A stretch of DNA of 64,000 nucleotides from Chlamydiales bacterium (GTDB lineage Bacteria > Chlamydiota > Chlamydiia > Chlamydiales > JAAKFR01). The notes below the pieces were generated by a model that was given only the letters and a program-made list of their open reading frames with translations, did no database searches and was not told the origin of the DNA. The DNA is taken from positions 912,893 through 976,892 of the forward strand of contig JAJACK010000001.1 in the NCBI GenBank assembly GCA_022601535.1. The letters run 5' to 3'. Position 1 is the first letter of the stretch, and every line of letters starts with the position of its first letter. Positions 35,116 through 44,389 of this stretch are shown here, in pieces. A program made the translations under genes and the position numbers.

Positions 35116-36482
35116 GTCTTTCTGTGACAGAGGTTGCTAAAGAGAGGGGGATTATCTCCGAGTTCTCTCTTAATCAATCGGCTCGGTGGCAAATCTCAAA
35201 CCTTTTCGAAGCGATCAGCGCATCATTACAAAGGGATGCAACGACAGAAACTTTAAGAAAAGTTGTAGGTTCTTTTCATGAGAAGATAAAGGGAATAGAG
35301 CGTGTAAATAGCGAAGTTTGGCGAGATAAGCTTATCGGATTTTTACATCGAATTATTGAAGGTCAGTCAGATCCTTTTTTAGGGAGTGATGGATATCCTT
35401 ATGATGGGAAAGAATTGGCAGTTTATTATTCTCATTGCCCTGAGAAGAAATTAGAGTGCTCCCCTTCCACAGGTAAAAGCGGTTTTTTTGTCGAGCCTCA
35501 TCAAGCTCTCTCCTCTTGTTTACGATGGTTAGAAGATCGGGGAGTTTCAATTGAAAACCCTTGTGAAGCTGAGTACCAATGGTTACATCAAAGAGGACTT
35601 ATTCTTCCTTTGCCAACCAAGGCAAATCATGCAATGCGGGCAATATTTTGGAAACAGATAGAAAGAGCTAAGCGCGCTGCAGAAGGAGCAAGATTTGCGC
35701 AAGCAGTTGCTGAAGCACATGTGGCTGTAGCTGAGCATGAGAGAGCGAGTGAAATTGTTATTCAAGAAGCTGAAGAGAGTGAAAGGAAAATTGCTGATTT
35801 AACACAAGCAGTAGAAGCTGCTCATGCAGCATTTATGGATAAGAGCGCGTCACTTCATAAGCAAAATGCTGAAATAGGACAAAGGTGTGAAAGATTAGAA
35901 CAAGCAACTATTTGCTTGGGTCAGGAAATTTTTGCAACAAAGCATGAAATAGCTCAACTACAAGCCATTTTAAAGGAGTGTGAGGAAGCTTTAGAGGCAT
36001 TAAAAGAGCAGCAAAGTGGTATACAGATGGTCCGTATTTTTTGTACTGCTTTGAGTATTACCATGTCCATGGCAACAGGAATGCCTTGGTTGACAGCTAT
36101 AGCTATTCAGGTGAAGCGGGCTGTGGTGAGTATAGCTGTATCTGAGGTGGTCAAAGACCCAACAATTTCTGCAATCATTTGCGGAGGGGTCAATGGAGCT
36201 ACTGAAGCTTCTTTTGCAAAAGAGACCATTGCTGCGGCAACAATTAAGGGATCGACCCTTCCAATGGTACGTGGGGTTGCGACAGCTGCTGGGGCAAGCT
36301 CTCCACTTGCCGGTGCAATCACAAGTACTGTAGGAACGACCTTCAACGGTGGAGTTTCAGTAGCTGATTATGCCACAGGAGCAGGATTTGGAGGAATGTC
36401 TGGAGCGATTTCTGATATGACAGGGGTTGCTGTCGATGTCTCTAAAGACGGTAAAAAACTGAGTGTTAATATAAAAATTTAA
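35112..36482 (+). CDS. coiled-coil protein with hydrophobic glycine-rich C-terminus (operon B, gene 3)
   Basis: A 456-residue protein. Residues about 75-150 hold the small domain shared with operon A gene 1 (DPFLGSDGYPYDGKE, then KKLECSPSTGKS). Then comes a long coiled coil (about 190-310) and a hydrophobic Gly/Ala/Ser-rich region (AIICGGVNGATEASFAKE; GAGFGGMSGAISDMTGVAV) reminiscent of membrane-inserting glycine-zipper segments. I start at ATG 35112, an ATGA overlap with gene 2; the in-frame ATG at 35037 lies inside gene 2. A membrane-acting or secreted protein is possible; family not recognised. Confidence 0.65.
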   Translation: MSLSVTEVAKERGIISEFSLNQSARWQISNLFEAISASLQRDATTETLRKVVGSFHEKIKGIERVNSEVWRDKLIGFLHRIIEGQSDPFLGSDGYPYDGKELAVYYSHCPEKKLECSPSTGKSGFFVEPHQALSSCLRWLEDRGVSIENPCEAEYQWLHQRGLILPLPTKANHAMRAIFWKQIERAKRAAEGARFAQAVAEAHVAVAEHERASEIVIQEAEESERKIADLTQAVEAAHAAFMDKSASLHKQNAEIGQRCERLEQATICLGQEIFATKHEIAQLQAILKECEEALEALKEQQSGIQMVRIFCTALSITMSMATGMPWLTAIAIQVKRAVVSIAVSEVVKDPTISAIICGGVNGATEASFAKETIAAATIKGSTLPMVRGVATAAGASSPLAGAITSTVGTTFNGGVSVADYATGAGFGGMSGAISDMTGVAVDVSKDGKKLSVNIKI

Positions 36483-36500
36483 AGATAAGAGGAAAGAGGA

Positions 36501-37367
36501 ATGAGACTCATTGAAACAGACAACCCAAATGATCCAAGAAGAAAAATGGTTCTTCATCTTCCAAATGGCACCAAAACTTTTGTGGAAGGCAAAGGAGATT
36601 TAAATGGCATTAAAGTGGGTGTTGGAGGTCAAGCGGGAGCACTATCTCAGGAGCATGCAGATCGTATTGAAGCTGTCACAGGTGCAACATTGACTTTTTC
36701 AACAGCTGTTGCTCATCCTGGAGAGATCAATTTTAAAGCAGCTCCCTTTGATATAAGTGGAGGGGCTCAGATGCCTGGATATATAAAACCAGAAGGGGTC
36801 GCAGCGACACTTGGGCCACCGCCGATGAAGGCATTTGCAAATGCACATCCACCTTGTGAGCCTAGTGAGCCTCTACTCACTCCTCAAAATTTAAGGAAAG
36901 CTGCTTATGATAGCATTGTAGTACCGGCTGGCCGGCGGCAGCTTGCACGCCACATGGGTCCAAAAGATTTAGAGGATATCCCACAGCGCGATGAGTTTTT
37001 TAGAGGCAATGCTGTATTTTCAGACAGCCCTATGGATTATGGAGAGTTTAGCCGATTGATGCCTTTGGTAGAAAAAGAGCCTCTTTCAGCAAGTTTTGTG
37101 TACTTAATGGGCAGGAGTGGAACCGTCTTTACAAAGATAGGGGATTTGTCTGATAGATATCCGATAGATTGGGAAAAACGTGCCACAGGTTTTACGTTGT
37201 GTAATTCTGTGACGTTGGCCAAAACAAAGAGGGATCCAGTTGTCTATAAGCCAATAGATGCTGTTGTATTTACAATAGAAAAAAAGGCAGAGATTCCAGA
37301 AGATGTGTGCTTAACTTTAACCACTTATTTGATGCACAAAAGGATACAAAGGTTACAAGGTGATTGA
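36501..37367 (+). CDS. shared-module protein, short version (operon B, gene 4)
   Basis: A 288-residue protein. Residues about 32-117 (GDLNGIKV, IEAVTGATLTF, KAAPFDIS, MPGYIKPEGV, LGPPPMK) are nearly identical to residues about 27-112 of the next gene. The remainder differs, except for a short EFSRLMP-like motif. No signal or membrane segment. It starts with a proper AGAGGAAAGAGG ribosome-binding site 18 bases after gene 3. Constant N-terminus plus different C-termini is the layout of polymorphic effectors and toxins, but no known toxin domain is recognised. Confidence 0.65.
   Translation: MRLIETDNPNDPRRKMVLHLPNGTKTFVEGKGDLNGIKVGVGGQAGALSQEHADRIEAVTGATLTFSTAVAHPGEINFKAAPFDISGGAQMPGYIKPEGVAATLGPPPMKAFANAHPPCEPSEPLLTPQNLRKAAYDSIVVPAGRRQLARHMGPKDLEDIPQRDEFFRGNAVFSDSPMDYGEFSRLMPLVEKEPLSASFVYLMGRSGTVFTKIGDLSDRYPIDWEKRATGFTLCNSVTLAKTKRDPVVYKPIDAVVFTIEKKAEIPEDVCLTLTTYLMHKRIQRLQGD
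36594..36850 (+). repeat. shared N-terminal module, copy 1
   Basis: Aligns without gaps to 37438-37694, at a constant offset of 844 bases, and contains long identical stretches such as GGAGATTTAAATGG. It encodes the module common to the two tandem genes. Confidence 0.85.
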
Positions 37368-39342
37368 GACAGAAGATTTAAGAAAAAAAGAGATTTTTTT
37401 TCTAGAGAGTGAGAGAAAAACCACAGAAGAAGGATCCGGAGATTTAAATGGTATTAAAGTAGAAGCAGCAAGCCAAGATTTTGTCTTGCCTCAAGAGCGT
37501 GCAGAGCGCATTGAAGCCGTCACAGGTGCAACACTTACTTTCCAAACAACCATCACCCCTTCTGGGGAAGTGGATGTTAAAGCAGCCCCCTTTGATATAA
37601 GTGAAGGGACTCAGATGCCTGGATATATAAAACCAGAGGGGGTCGTTACATCACTTGGACCACCGCCGATGAAGTCGTTTCCAAATATACATACCCCTCG
37701 CAAATCTATTTCCCCACGGAAGGAGAGTGAGTCTCCAAGTGTGACAAAGCGTGCTCTTAATGGGATCCATTGGGGGGCACAGGCTTTTCGACCGATTGAA
37801 GAGTTTGTTGTCAAAGGAACAAAAAACATGGTTAAAGCAGGCTGCCGAACTAGGATCGGTGGCCACATCTGTCGAGAAACAGTAGATCTTGTGGATTTCG
37901 TTGCTCAAAGGGCATCTCTCCCACTGCAGCCTGGAGCTGCTCTTCTTGCTGTTGCTTTTAAAGGGAGGGTGTCAAAACTATCTGTCTCTTGCTTGGAGGC
38001 TCTTGGAGTGTCTAAGGCCGATGTTTCAGAGGGGATTCATGATACACTTACAATTGCAGGAATTGGTTTCCCTCTAACAAGTGGAGTGAAGGGATTTGGT
38101 AAGGGCTTGGTAGGTGCAGTAGAAGAGATTGTGTTAGTGGGGCAAAGAGAAGTTCTTACATCGGAAGTTGTCGATACGGTAGCAACGGTTGTAAAAAGTG
38201 AAGGGAATGATTGGTGGGCGCGTCTACCTAACAAAGAGATAAGAGAACCATCCTCTTATGGAAGAGGAGCTGAGCATGCAGAAAAAATAAGGAAAGGGGC
38301 GACTGAAGGAGTGGCGCTGCTGAGAGAAGAAAAGAGACTGTTAGAAGAGATTGTAACTCCGCAAATTGCTCAAAACTCTGCTGAGTTTGCTAAGCTTATG
38401 CCTAAGATGTCTTTGCATGAGTTCAAGGTTCCTGTCGGGAAAAAGAGCTCTATTGAAGGGAGCGTGCTCTATCATATGGAGGAAGGGCATATCACGATTG
38501 TTGCTGCACGGCAACTCAGTTCATCCACTGTTATAAAAAGACTGGGTTCAAAAAAATTGGTAAATGTTCCTTCAGGAGTTAAAATCAAGCAGTTTATGGA
38601 GTGTTATGTTGAAGTATTGGAACAAATGGTAAAAGATCTGGGAGGAAAGGAAGCAACGGTGCTTTATAGCAAAGAGGCCTTTCCTCTTCTCACGCAACTT
38701 AAAAATCAGCCGACAATATTTCGTTTTAAGGGGGTTTCAGATTATGACGCTTTGGGACGTCCAGGCCGATTTAAGCGTGCACAATTCACGGTTGGAAAAA
38801 ATAAGAAACCAGCTGTATTAAAAAAAGTGGATCCAACTCCTCCTCGTAAAAAACCACTGACTAGTCATGGAAAAGTTCTTCATGAAGAGGCAAAGTTGTG
38901 GGAGGAGGCTCTTGCTTCTGCTCCAGAAAGTTTCTCGCTACCTAGAAAATATCCATTTAATATACAACACTTTTTAACAAGTGCACAAAGTTTTTCTGTT
39001 CGTCACACAGAGGGATATTCCAAATTGCACTATTCTGGTGTTGGAGATAACGCTGGGTTTATAGTTGTCGATTGTGCAAAGGCTCCTGTTCAAGGGGGAG
39101 TTAAGGCTCTTCAGGCTCATTATGAGAGAGAGATTCGAAAGATTGTGACAGATTCTAAAATGCTTGTAGATATAGGCCATTTGAAGCGGATCTATTATGC
39201 AAGTCCTCCTGATGTGCCGCTATTATCTACCTTTAGTCAACTGCAAGGGGAATTGAATATCCTCAATGTAAGTAAGCTTCCTTTTGATACTGCGCAGTTC
39301 CCCAAGTTGTACAGCGTGATTGAAGTGAGCTTTAAGAAATAG
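37360..39342 (+). CDS. shared-module protein, long version (operon B, gene 5)
   Basis: A 660-residue protein starting at GTG 37360, eight bases inside the preceding gene. Residues 27-112 repeat the shared module. Residues about 130-280 are moderately hydrophobic with Gly/Ala-rich helices (LTSGVKGFGKGLVGAVEEIV), and the C-terminal 300 residues are a mixed alpha/beta region I do not recognise (FRFKGVSDYDALGRPGRF; SGVGDNAGFIVVDCAK). No Sec signal. The stop codon abuts the convergent beta-lactamase stop with no bases between. An effector or toxin with a delivery module is one reading; unproven. Confidence 0.65.
   Translation: MIETEDLRKKEIFFLESERKTTEEGSGDLNGIKVEAASQDFVLPQERAERIEAVTGATLTFQTTITPSGEVDVKAAPFDISEGTQMPGYIKPEGVVTSLGPPPMKSFPNIHTPRKSISPRKESESPSVTKRALNGIHWGAQAFRPIEEFVVKGTKNMVKAGCRTRIGGHICRETVDLVDFVAQRASLPLQPGAALLAVAFKGRVSKLSVSCLEALGVSKADVSEGIHDTLTIAGIGFPLTSGVKGFGKGLVGAVEEIVLVGQREVLTSEVVDTVATVVKSEGNDWWARLPNKEIREPSSYGRGAEHAEKIRKGATEGVALLREEKRLLEEIVTPQIAQNSAEFAKLMPKMSLHEFKVPVGKKSSIEGSVLYHMEEGHITIVAARQLSSSTVIKRLGSKKLVNVPSGVKIKQFMECYVEVLEQMVKDLGGKEATVLYSKEAFPLLTQLKNQPTIFRFKGVSDYDALGRPGRFKRAQFTVGKNKKPAVLKKVDPTPPRKKPLTSHGKVLHEEAKLWEEALASAPESFSLPRKYPFNIQHFLTSAQSFSVRHTEGYSKLHYSGVGDNAGFIVVDCAKAPVQGGVKALQAHYEREIRKIVTDSKMLVDIGHLKRIYYASPPDVPLLSTFSQLQGELNILNVSKLPFDTAQFPKLYSVIEVSFKK
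37438..37694 (+). repeat. shared N-terminal module, copy 2
   Basis: Second copy of the module at 36594-36850, offset exactly 844 bases, without insertions or deletions, pointing to a recent tandem duplication of this part of the gene. Confidence 0.85.
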
Positions 39343-40098
39343 TCAGCGAGCATCTGGGTTGAGTGCTTTTTCAATGAGCTCTTTTGCTCTAGAAACTCTT
39401 TTTGCACAATCGATGTTAGGGTTTAAGATGCTGTAAGAAAAGGGGTAGGTGGAGTTTTTTGTCTCAACCCATCCCACAAACCACCCAACTTGGTTTTCGC
39501 CATCGGCTTTGATTGTCGAGCCACTCCAACCTGTTTTTCCATACAGTTGCCACCCTTCACCGAGATTGTCTACATAGAGGAGTTTTTTTGTTGTTTTGAT
39601 GGCATCATCAGAGATGGGGAGCTCTTTGCAAACCATTTTTCGGATAAATTCAACTTGCTCTTTTGGAGAAATTTTTAAAGAGGAAGTGATCCAGACACTT
39701 GAGAGTCCATCGGAGATATCTTGATTGCCGTAGTCAAGATGGGCCAGATAAGTTTGGAAGCTCTCTTCTCCTAATTGCATCACAAGAAGGTTTGAAAACC
39801 AGACGCAGGAGGTCTTAATCCAAGAATAAGGGTTTTGAGGAAGTCTCCATACAGCTAAAAAATCGTCGTACCCTTCTTGAAAATGCCAAATAGGCGCTTG
39901 TTCATTTTCCAAAATGCCTGTATCAAATCCAATCAAACTGAGTGCAATTTTAAAGGTTGAGGTAGGAGTGATTCGATCATCGAGACGAGATCCCATTTCA
40001 AATAAGGGGGCTTTTGAGGAGCTCTCTATGAGAAGAAAATTTTCTTCTGCACAAAGAGAAGAAAACAAGAGTGTGATAGCAAGGATGCATTTGTCCAT
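39343..40098 (-). CDS. class D (OXA-type) beta-lactamase
   Basis: A 251-residue serine beta-lactamase with signal peptide (residues 1-17, LFSSLCAEEN). All class D motifs are present: STFK at 47-50 with the nucleophile Ser47 and carbamylated Lys50, SCV at 97-99, YGN at 123-125, Trp136 in SSVWITSSLKIS, and KTG at 188-190 followed by W. Related BlaR-type sensor domains are excluded because it is short and has no membrane helices. It would hydrolyse penicillins in the periplasm. It lies convergent to operon B with a zero-base gap and 153 bases from aroA. Confidence 0.92.
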   Translation of the reverse strand: MDKCILAITLLFSSLCAEENFLLIESSSKAPLFEMGSRLDDRITPTSTFKIALSLIGFDTGILENEQAPIWHFQEGYDDFLAVWRLPQNPYSWIKTSCVWFSNLLVMQLGEESFQTYLAHLDYGNQDISDGLSSVWITSSLKISPKEQVEFIRKMVCKELPISDDAIKTTKKLLYVDNLGEGWQLYGKTGWSGSTIKADGENQVGWFVGWVETKNSTYPFSYSILNPNIDCAKRVSRAKELIEKALNPDAR

Positions 40099-40251
40099 AG
40101 ATTGTCCTTTTTAAGAGGGGGAGCGTATTGTATAAGGGCTATTTTTACAAGAATGATTCTTAATTATGAGCTCTACTCAAACAAATGCATTTAGCAAGAT
40201 GAAAATCTGCCTATTTGATGTTTTTTTCGACAAGGAGTAGGCTTCTTTGCA

Positions 40252-41433
40252 ATGGTTAAGGTTCCTCCTTCAAAATCTCATACGATGCGCGCTCTTCTCT
40301 TCGCCCTCCTTGCAAAGGGGCGTTCGAGAATTGAAAACCTCCTCCTCTCTCCCGATACCGATGCGATGATTGCTGCCTGCTGTCAATTTGGGGCAACCAT
40401 TGAGCGGGATGGAGAGAACATCGAGGTTGAAGGGGGTGTTTTCAAACCTTGTGGAACGGTGGATGTGGGAAACTCTGGTATCGCTTACCGTTTTCTCACA
40501 GCCCTTGCTGCTCTTGGAGATCAACCGGTGTATGTCACTGGTGACCACTCGATTCAGATGCAGCGCCCCATTTTGCCTCTTCATCAAGCTCTTCAACAAC
40601 TCGGTGTAGAGATCAATCCGATTAGAGGTCCTATCAATCCCGGAAAAGTGGTTGTGGAAGGGGGGGATTCACAATTTGTCTCTGCCCTTTTGATCGCTCT
40701 CTCTTTTGCCTCTGGCCCAAGCGAAATCATTGTACGCAATCCAGGTGAAAAGCCGTGGATAGATCTGACGCTCCATTGGCTCAATCGGTTCAATATCGGT
40801 GTGGAAGCAAAAGACTACACCCACTACGCTCTTGAGGGGAGAGCTGAGATTGCCCCTTTTACCTATGTGGTTGGAGGTGATTATAGTTCGGCTGCTTTTC
40901 CCGCTGTTGCAGCGTTGCTGACAAAATCAGAGTTGATCTTAGATAATCTTGATCCTGAAGATTGTCAGGGAGATAAGAAGCTATTTGTCCATCTAAAGAA
41001 GATGGGGGCTCAGATTGAAAGGGAGGGGCGGAAGTTGGTTATTTTGCCAAGTTCCGAGCTGCTTGGATGTGAAATCGATGTGAATGAGATTATCGATGCA
41101 GTTCCTATTTTGGCCGTCATTGGTTGTTTTGCCAAGGGGGTGACTCGTTTGAAAAATGCGAAGGTGGCGCGGACCAAAGAGTGTGATAGATTAAGTGTGA
41201 TGACAACCGAGCTTAGAAAGATGGGAGCCGACATTGAAGAGGATGAAGAGGGATTGACAATTCGTCCTTCTCCCCTTCGAGGAGCACATCTTCATTCGCA
41301 TAAGGATCATCGGGTTGCAATGGCACTTTCGGTCGCTTCTCTCGGTGCGCAGGGGGAAAGTGTGATTGATGAAATGGATTGCATTGCAAAAACTTACCCA
41401 AATTTTGAAGTACAATTAAATCGGTTTAGATGA
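40252..41433 (+). CDS. aroA: 3-phosphoshikimate 1-carboxyvinyltransferase (EPSP synthase)
   Basis: A 393-residue enzyme joining phosphoenolpyruvate to shikimate 3-phosphate. PPSKSHTMRA is the PEP/phosphate-binding motif, DVGNSGIAYRFLTAL, and KDHRVAMALSVA near the end are conserved. The protein begins only four residues before PPSKS, whereas family members usually have about 15-20. The in-frame stop TGA at 40216 leaves no room for the missing first strand. AAGGAG at 40232 is rather far from ATG 40252. It overlaps the MFS gene by ATGA. Second piece of the split aro cluster. Confidence 0.92.
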   Translation: MVKVPPSKSHTMRALLFALLAKGRSRIENLLLSPDTDAMIAACCQFGATIERDGENIEVEGGVFKPCGTVDVGNSGIAYRFLTALAALGDQPVYVTGDHSIQMQRPILPLHQALQQLGVEINPIRGPINPGKVVVEGGDSQFVSALLIALSFASGPSEIIVRNPGEKPWIDLTLHWLNRFNIGVEAKDYTHYALEGRAEIAPFTYVVGGDYSSAAFPAVAALLTKSELILDNLDPEDCQGDKKLFVHLKKMGAQIEREGRKLVILPSSELLGCEIDVNEIIDAVPILAVIGCFAKGVTRLKNAKVARTKECDRLSVMTTELRKMGADIEEDEEGLTIRPSPLRGAHLHSHKDHRVAMALSVASLGAQGESVIDEMDCIAKTYPNFEVQLNRFR

Positions 41434-42629
41434 ATTTATTTATTCTCTTATTTACCACTTCTTTCATCTATATTGAGATTGGTCTAATTCTTCCTGTGAT
41501 TTTCCCATTGATCATTGATCCTTCGACAGGATTTCTTCCGTTGGAAGTTTCAAAGGAGGTAAGGGGATTTTACATGGGGGGCTTGATTGGTGCGACAGCT
41601 TTGGCAAGGTTTTTTTCTCTTCCACTTTTAGGGGCTTGGTCTGATCGGATTGGAAGAAAAAAAGCACTTCAAGGAGCTCTTTTAATTCTCATAATGGGAA
41701 CACTTTTGGGATTGGGTGCGATCATCATGAGAAGTGTTTCGCTTCTACTTCTTTCCCGTATTTTAGATGGGATTGGAGCAGCTAATTATGCAATTGCACA
41801 AGGTTCAATTGCAGATACCTATCAAGATGCTCGAAAAACAAAGAATTTTGCTCTTCTCAATAGTAGCTGTGGTATTGGGTTTGTTTTAGGTCCTCTCATT
41901 GGTTCTAGGATTAGTTTATTTGCAAACTATGTTCCCTATGTTGTGGCATTCATTCTCTCATCGATTAACCTTCTCCTTGTTCTTTGTTTCTTTAAGGAGA
42001 GTCGATTGAGTTTTAAAGGTAGAAAAATCGATCCTTTGTCTGCTTTGAGAAAATGTCTAAATGCATTTCGATTGCCACAAATGCGGATGTTTTTTGTGAT
42101 GATTTTGAGTTTTTGTCTTGGTTGGGGGTTTTTCTGTGAATGTATGCCACTTTTTCTGATGAACCGATTTCAGTTTGGCTCTTTGGAGCTTGGGCGTTAT
42201 TATATTTATTCTGGAATAATGATAACTTTTTGCCAAGGGATTGGAATTCGCCCTTTTGCAAATAGATTTTCTTCTAAACAGCTTGTTATCGGAGGGTTGA
42301 GTGCTCTTGTTTGCACAGTTCCTTGTCTCCTATTAATGCATTCGACTTCTCTTTTTTACATGATGCTCTTTCCCATTATTTTGTTTCAAACTCTTGTCTT
42401 TCCAAGTGCTGCGACATTTTTGTCTGATATGAGTGAAAAAGGGGAGCAGGGGGAGGTCTTGGGTTTTTATCAATCTCTCCAAGCAATGGGAATGGCACTT
42501 GGCCCTCTGTTTTTAGGCTCTTTAACAGCATCTATTCCTGCTCTTCCTATCCTTGGGGGTGCAATTGCTCCAGCGATTGCTTTGGGGTTTGCTTTTATTT
42601 ATAAGCCTCTTGCGACAAATCGTCTTTAA
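41430..42629 (+). CDS. MFS transporter, DHA1/TetA-like
   Basis: A 399-residue protein with about 12 membrane segments. [14 protein letters not shown] is the cytoplasmic loop motif A of the major facilitator superfamily, and [17 protein letters not shown] the following helix; the arrangement resembles drug:proton antiporters of the TetA group. It overlaps aroA (ATGA) and folE (TAATG, one base), so it is cotranslated with both. Export of a pathway product or uptake of a precursor is inferred from its neighbours; substrate unknown. Confidence 0.88.
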   Translation: MNLFILLFTTSFIYIEIGLILPVIFPLIIDPSTGFLPLEVSKEVRGFYMGGLIGATALARFFSLPLLGAWSDRIGRKKALQGALLILIMGTLLGLGAIIMRSVSLLLLSRILDGIGAANYAIAQGSIADTYQDARKTKNFALLNSSCGIGFVLGPLIGSRISLFANYVPYVVAFILSSINLLLVLCFFKESRLSFKGRKIDPLSALRKCLNAFRLPQMRMFFVMILSFCLGWGFFCECMPLFLMNRFQFGSLELGRYYIYSGIMITFCQGIGIRPFANRFSSKQLVIGGLSALVCTVPCLLLMHSTSLFYMMLFPIILFQTLVFPSAATFLSDMSEKGEQGEVLGFYQSLQAMGMALGPLFLGSLTASIPALPILGGAIAPAIALGFAFIYKPLATNRL

Positions 42630-43219
42630 TGTATACTTATAAAGATATGGAAGAAGAGACAGAATTATTGGTATCTCTTGAAGAGAGTTACGAAAATATG
42701 ATTCGTGAAATTGGTGAAGACCCTTTACGAGAAGGGCTTTTAAAGACACCTGCTCGAGCGGCTAAGGCCTTTCGGTATCTTACAAAAGGGTATCAAGAAG
42801 ATGTTGACATTGTCATCAACGGGGCTGTTTTTGAGTCACAGATCAATGAAATGGTCGTTGTCAAAGATATTGAATTCTACTCTCTTTGCGAACACCATCT
42901 TCTCCCATTTTTTGGAAAATGTCATATCGGCTACTTACCTGATGGAAAGGTTTTAGGCCTTTCTAAATTAGCCCGTTTAGTAGAGATGTTTGCAAGACGT
43001 TTACAGATTCAAGAAGAGCTCACTCATCAAATAGCCCATTCTATTTTAGAGTCTATCGATGCTAAGGGAGTGGGGGTCGTGATTGAAGCATCTCACCTCT
43101 GTATGTTAATGAGAGGGGTGGAAAAGCAAACTGCTTCGATGAAAACATCTGTGATGCTTGACCATTTTAAAACAAATCCAAGTACAAGATTAGAATTTCT
43201 AGAGCTCATCAAATCGTAA
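42629..43219 (+). CDS. folE: GTP cyclohydrolase I
   Basis: A 196-residue enzyme turning GTP into 7,8-dihydroneopterin triphosphate, the entry to folate and biopterin. [13 protein letters not shown] provides zinc ligands Cys and His, and [13 protein letters not shown] the third ligand and active-site residues; [16 protein letters not shown] is also typical. Full length. It overlaps the MFS stop by one base and ends in a 21-base convergent overlap with the ATP-grasp gene. It is the first enzyme of a pterin gene group that includes the PTPS-like gene nearby. Confidence 0.95.
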   Translation: MYTYKDMEEETELLVSLEESYENMIREIGEDPLREGLLKTPARAAKAFRYLTKGYQEDVDIVINGAVFESQINEMVVVKDIEFYSLCEHHLLPFFGKCHIGYLPDGKVLGLSKLARLVEMFARRLQIQEELTHQIAHSILESIDAKGVGVVIEASHLCMLMRGVEKQTASMKTSVMLDHFKTNPSTRLEFLELIKS

Positions 43220-44389
43220 TTGAAATAGCGCATGGCAACGCTCACAGTCGTATAAGAGTGCTTCTTTGTGCTTTGATTGTAGAACAACCATGCCGGACGA
43301 GCCGATAAGATCTGCTGTAGGCGTCACCCGATTACCTAATTTAACATTCAGGTTCATTTCTTTATAAGTTGGAAGTTTTTTGATTTCTTCAACACCTTCG
43401 ATCGTTTTGATTGTTCCTGATTTTGTGTTTCTTAGATAGACGACAATCATATATTTATCGATGGAATAGAGTGGTTTAAACGTAAATTCTAATCCTAGAA
43501 ATGCTTTGATATGTGCAAGTTCGGTCTCTTGATGTGTAACAGTTGTGGCTCGTCTTGCCAAGCTTCCTCCACTAATACGGGCTCCAACTTCAATGACTTT
43601 TGGTTCGCCCTTTGAATTGACCTTTACTTCAACATGGGAGCATCCATGCATGATTTTTAATGCAGAGGCAGCCTTTAAAGAGATGTCAGCAAGTATTTTG
43701 ATCAAACTTGGATTGTCTTTAGGGTTAAGAAGGTCTACAGAATAGTAACCTGTATATCCTGAGACAAATTCTCTACGGTCATATCTCCATATATCTGTGA
43801 TAAAAAGCTCTTTTCCATTTCCTATAAGATTGATTGCATACTCTTCTCCATCGATATACTCTTCGACTAAATAGTGGGTGTTATCGACTCCATAGGGGGA
43901 GAGATCTTGGGTATTTAAAAGCTTTGAGGCGTGAGATAGGTCCGAGTTATTTTTGCAGGTGATTACATTAATCGATCCAAAAGCTAAGGCAGGTTTTAAA
44001 ACAACAGGGAAGTGTTGTTGCTGCTTTTCCATCCATTTTTGAATCAAATCTGGAGTAAGCTTGGGAAAGGAGATAAACTTTGCACTAGGAACTTGGTGTG
44101 TGCTTAGTACTTTTTTCATCTCATTTTTATCTCTTCGAGCAAGTGAAAGATCTTTACCATTTGAAATGAGATTTAAGGTAGAGGAGAGTGTATCGGCGAG
44201 TAAAACACCATTTTCGCACCCTGCAAAGACTGCTTTGATAGGGAGTTTTTTCAAAGAATGAATGAGAGGGTTAAGTTCTTTTACCTCATCTGACCGGATG
44301 GTAACAACTCCGTAGCCCATCTCTTCAGCTAAGTTGGGGAAGTTAGCTCCTGAAAAAAAAGGGTCGACAATAGCAATTTGGGGCTTCAT
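43199..44389 (-). CDS. ATP-grasp ligase of the peptide/amino-acid ligase type
   Basis: A 396-residue ATP-grasp protein. [17 protein letters not shown] supplies the ATP-binding lysine loop, [17 protein letters not shown] the central strand, and [16 protein letters not shown] the magnesium-binding acidic and glycine loop. The fold resembles carboxylate-amine ligases such as BacD that form amide bonds. It is the third gene of the operon PTPS, SHMT-like, ATP-grasp, starting by ATGA overlap. It might attach an amino acid to a pterin or another acid; the acid substrate cannot be read from the sequence. Confidence 0.82.
   Translation of the reverse strand: MKPQIAIVDPFFSGANFPNLAEEMGYGVVTIRSDEVKELNPLIHSLKKLPIKAVFAGCENGVLLADTLSSTLNLISNGKDLSLARRDKNEMKKVLSTHQVPSAKFISFPKLTPDLIQKWMEKQQQHFPVVLKPALAFGSINVITCKNNSDLSHASKLLNTQDLSPYGVDNTHYLVEEYIDGEEYAINLIGNGKELFITDIWRYDRREFVSGYTGYYSVDLLNPKDNPSLIKILADISLKAASALKIMHGCSHVEVKVNSKGEPKVIEVGARISGGSLARRATTVTHQETELAHIKAFLGLEFTFKPLYSIDKYMIVVYLRNTKSGTIKTIEGVEEIKKLPTYKEMNLNVKLGNRVTPTADLIGSSGMVVLQSKHKEALLYDCERCHALFQLRFDEL

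Noticed and set aside
32927-36482. Possible U-box/RING-like domain in the leading proteins of the two divergent operons
   Set aside because: The core pattern is only loosely similar and the zinc ligands or U-box hydrophobic pattern are not evident by eye.
36501-37367. First shared-module gene as a pseudogene of the second
   Set aside because: It has its own ribosome-binding site, an intact frame and a different C-terminus, so it was kept as a gene, though a deletion origin is possible.
40166-40240. 24-codon frame upstream of aroA, possible leader peptide
   Set aside because: No ribosome-binding site, no run of Trp, Phe or Tyr codons to suit attenuation, and no terminator hairpin between it and aroA.
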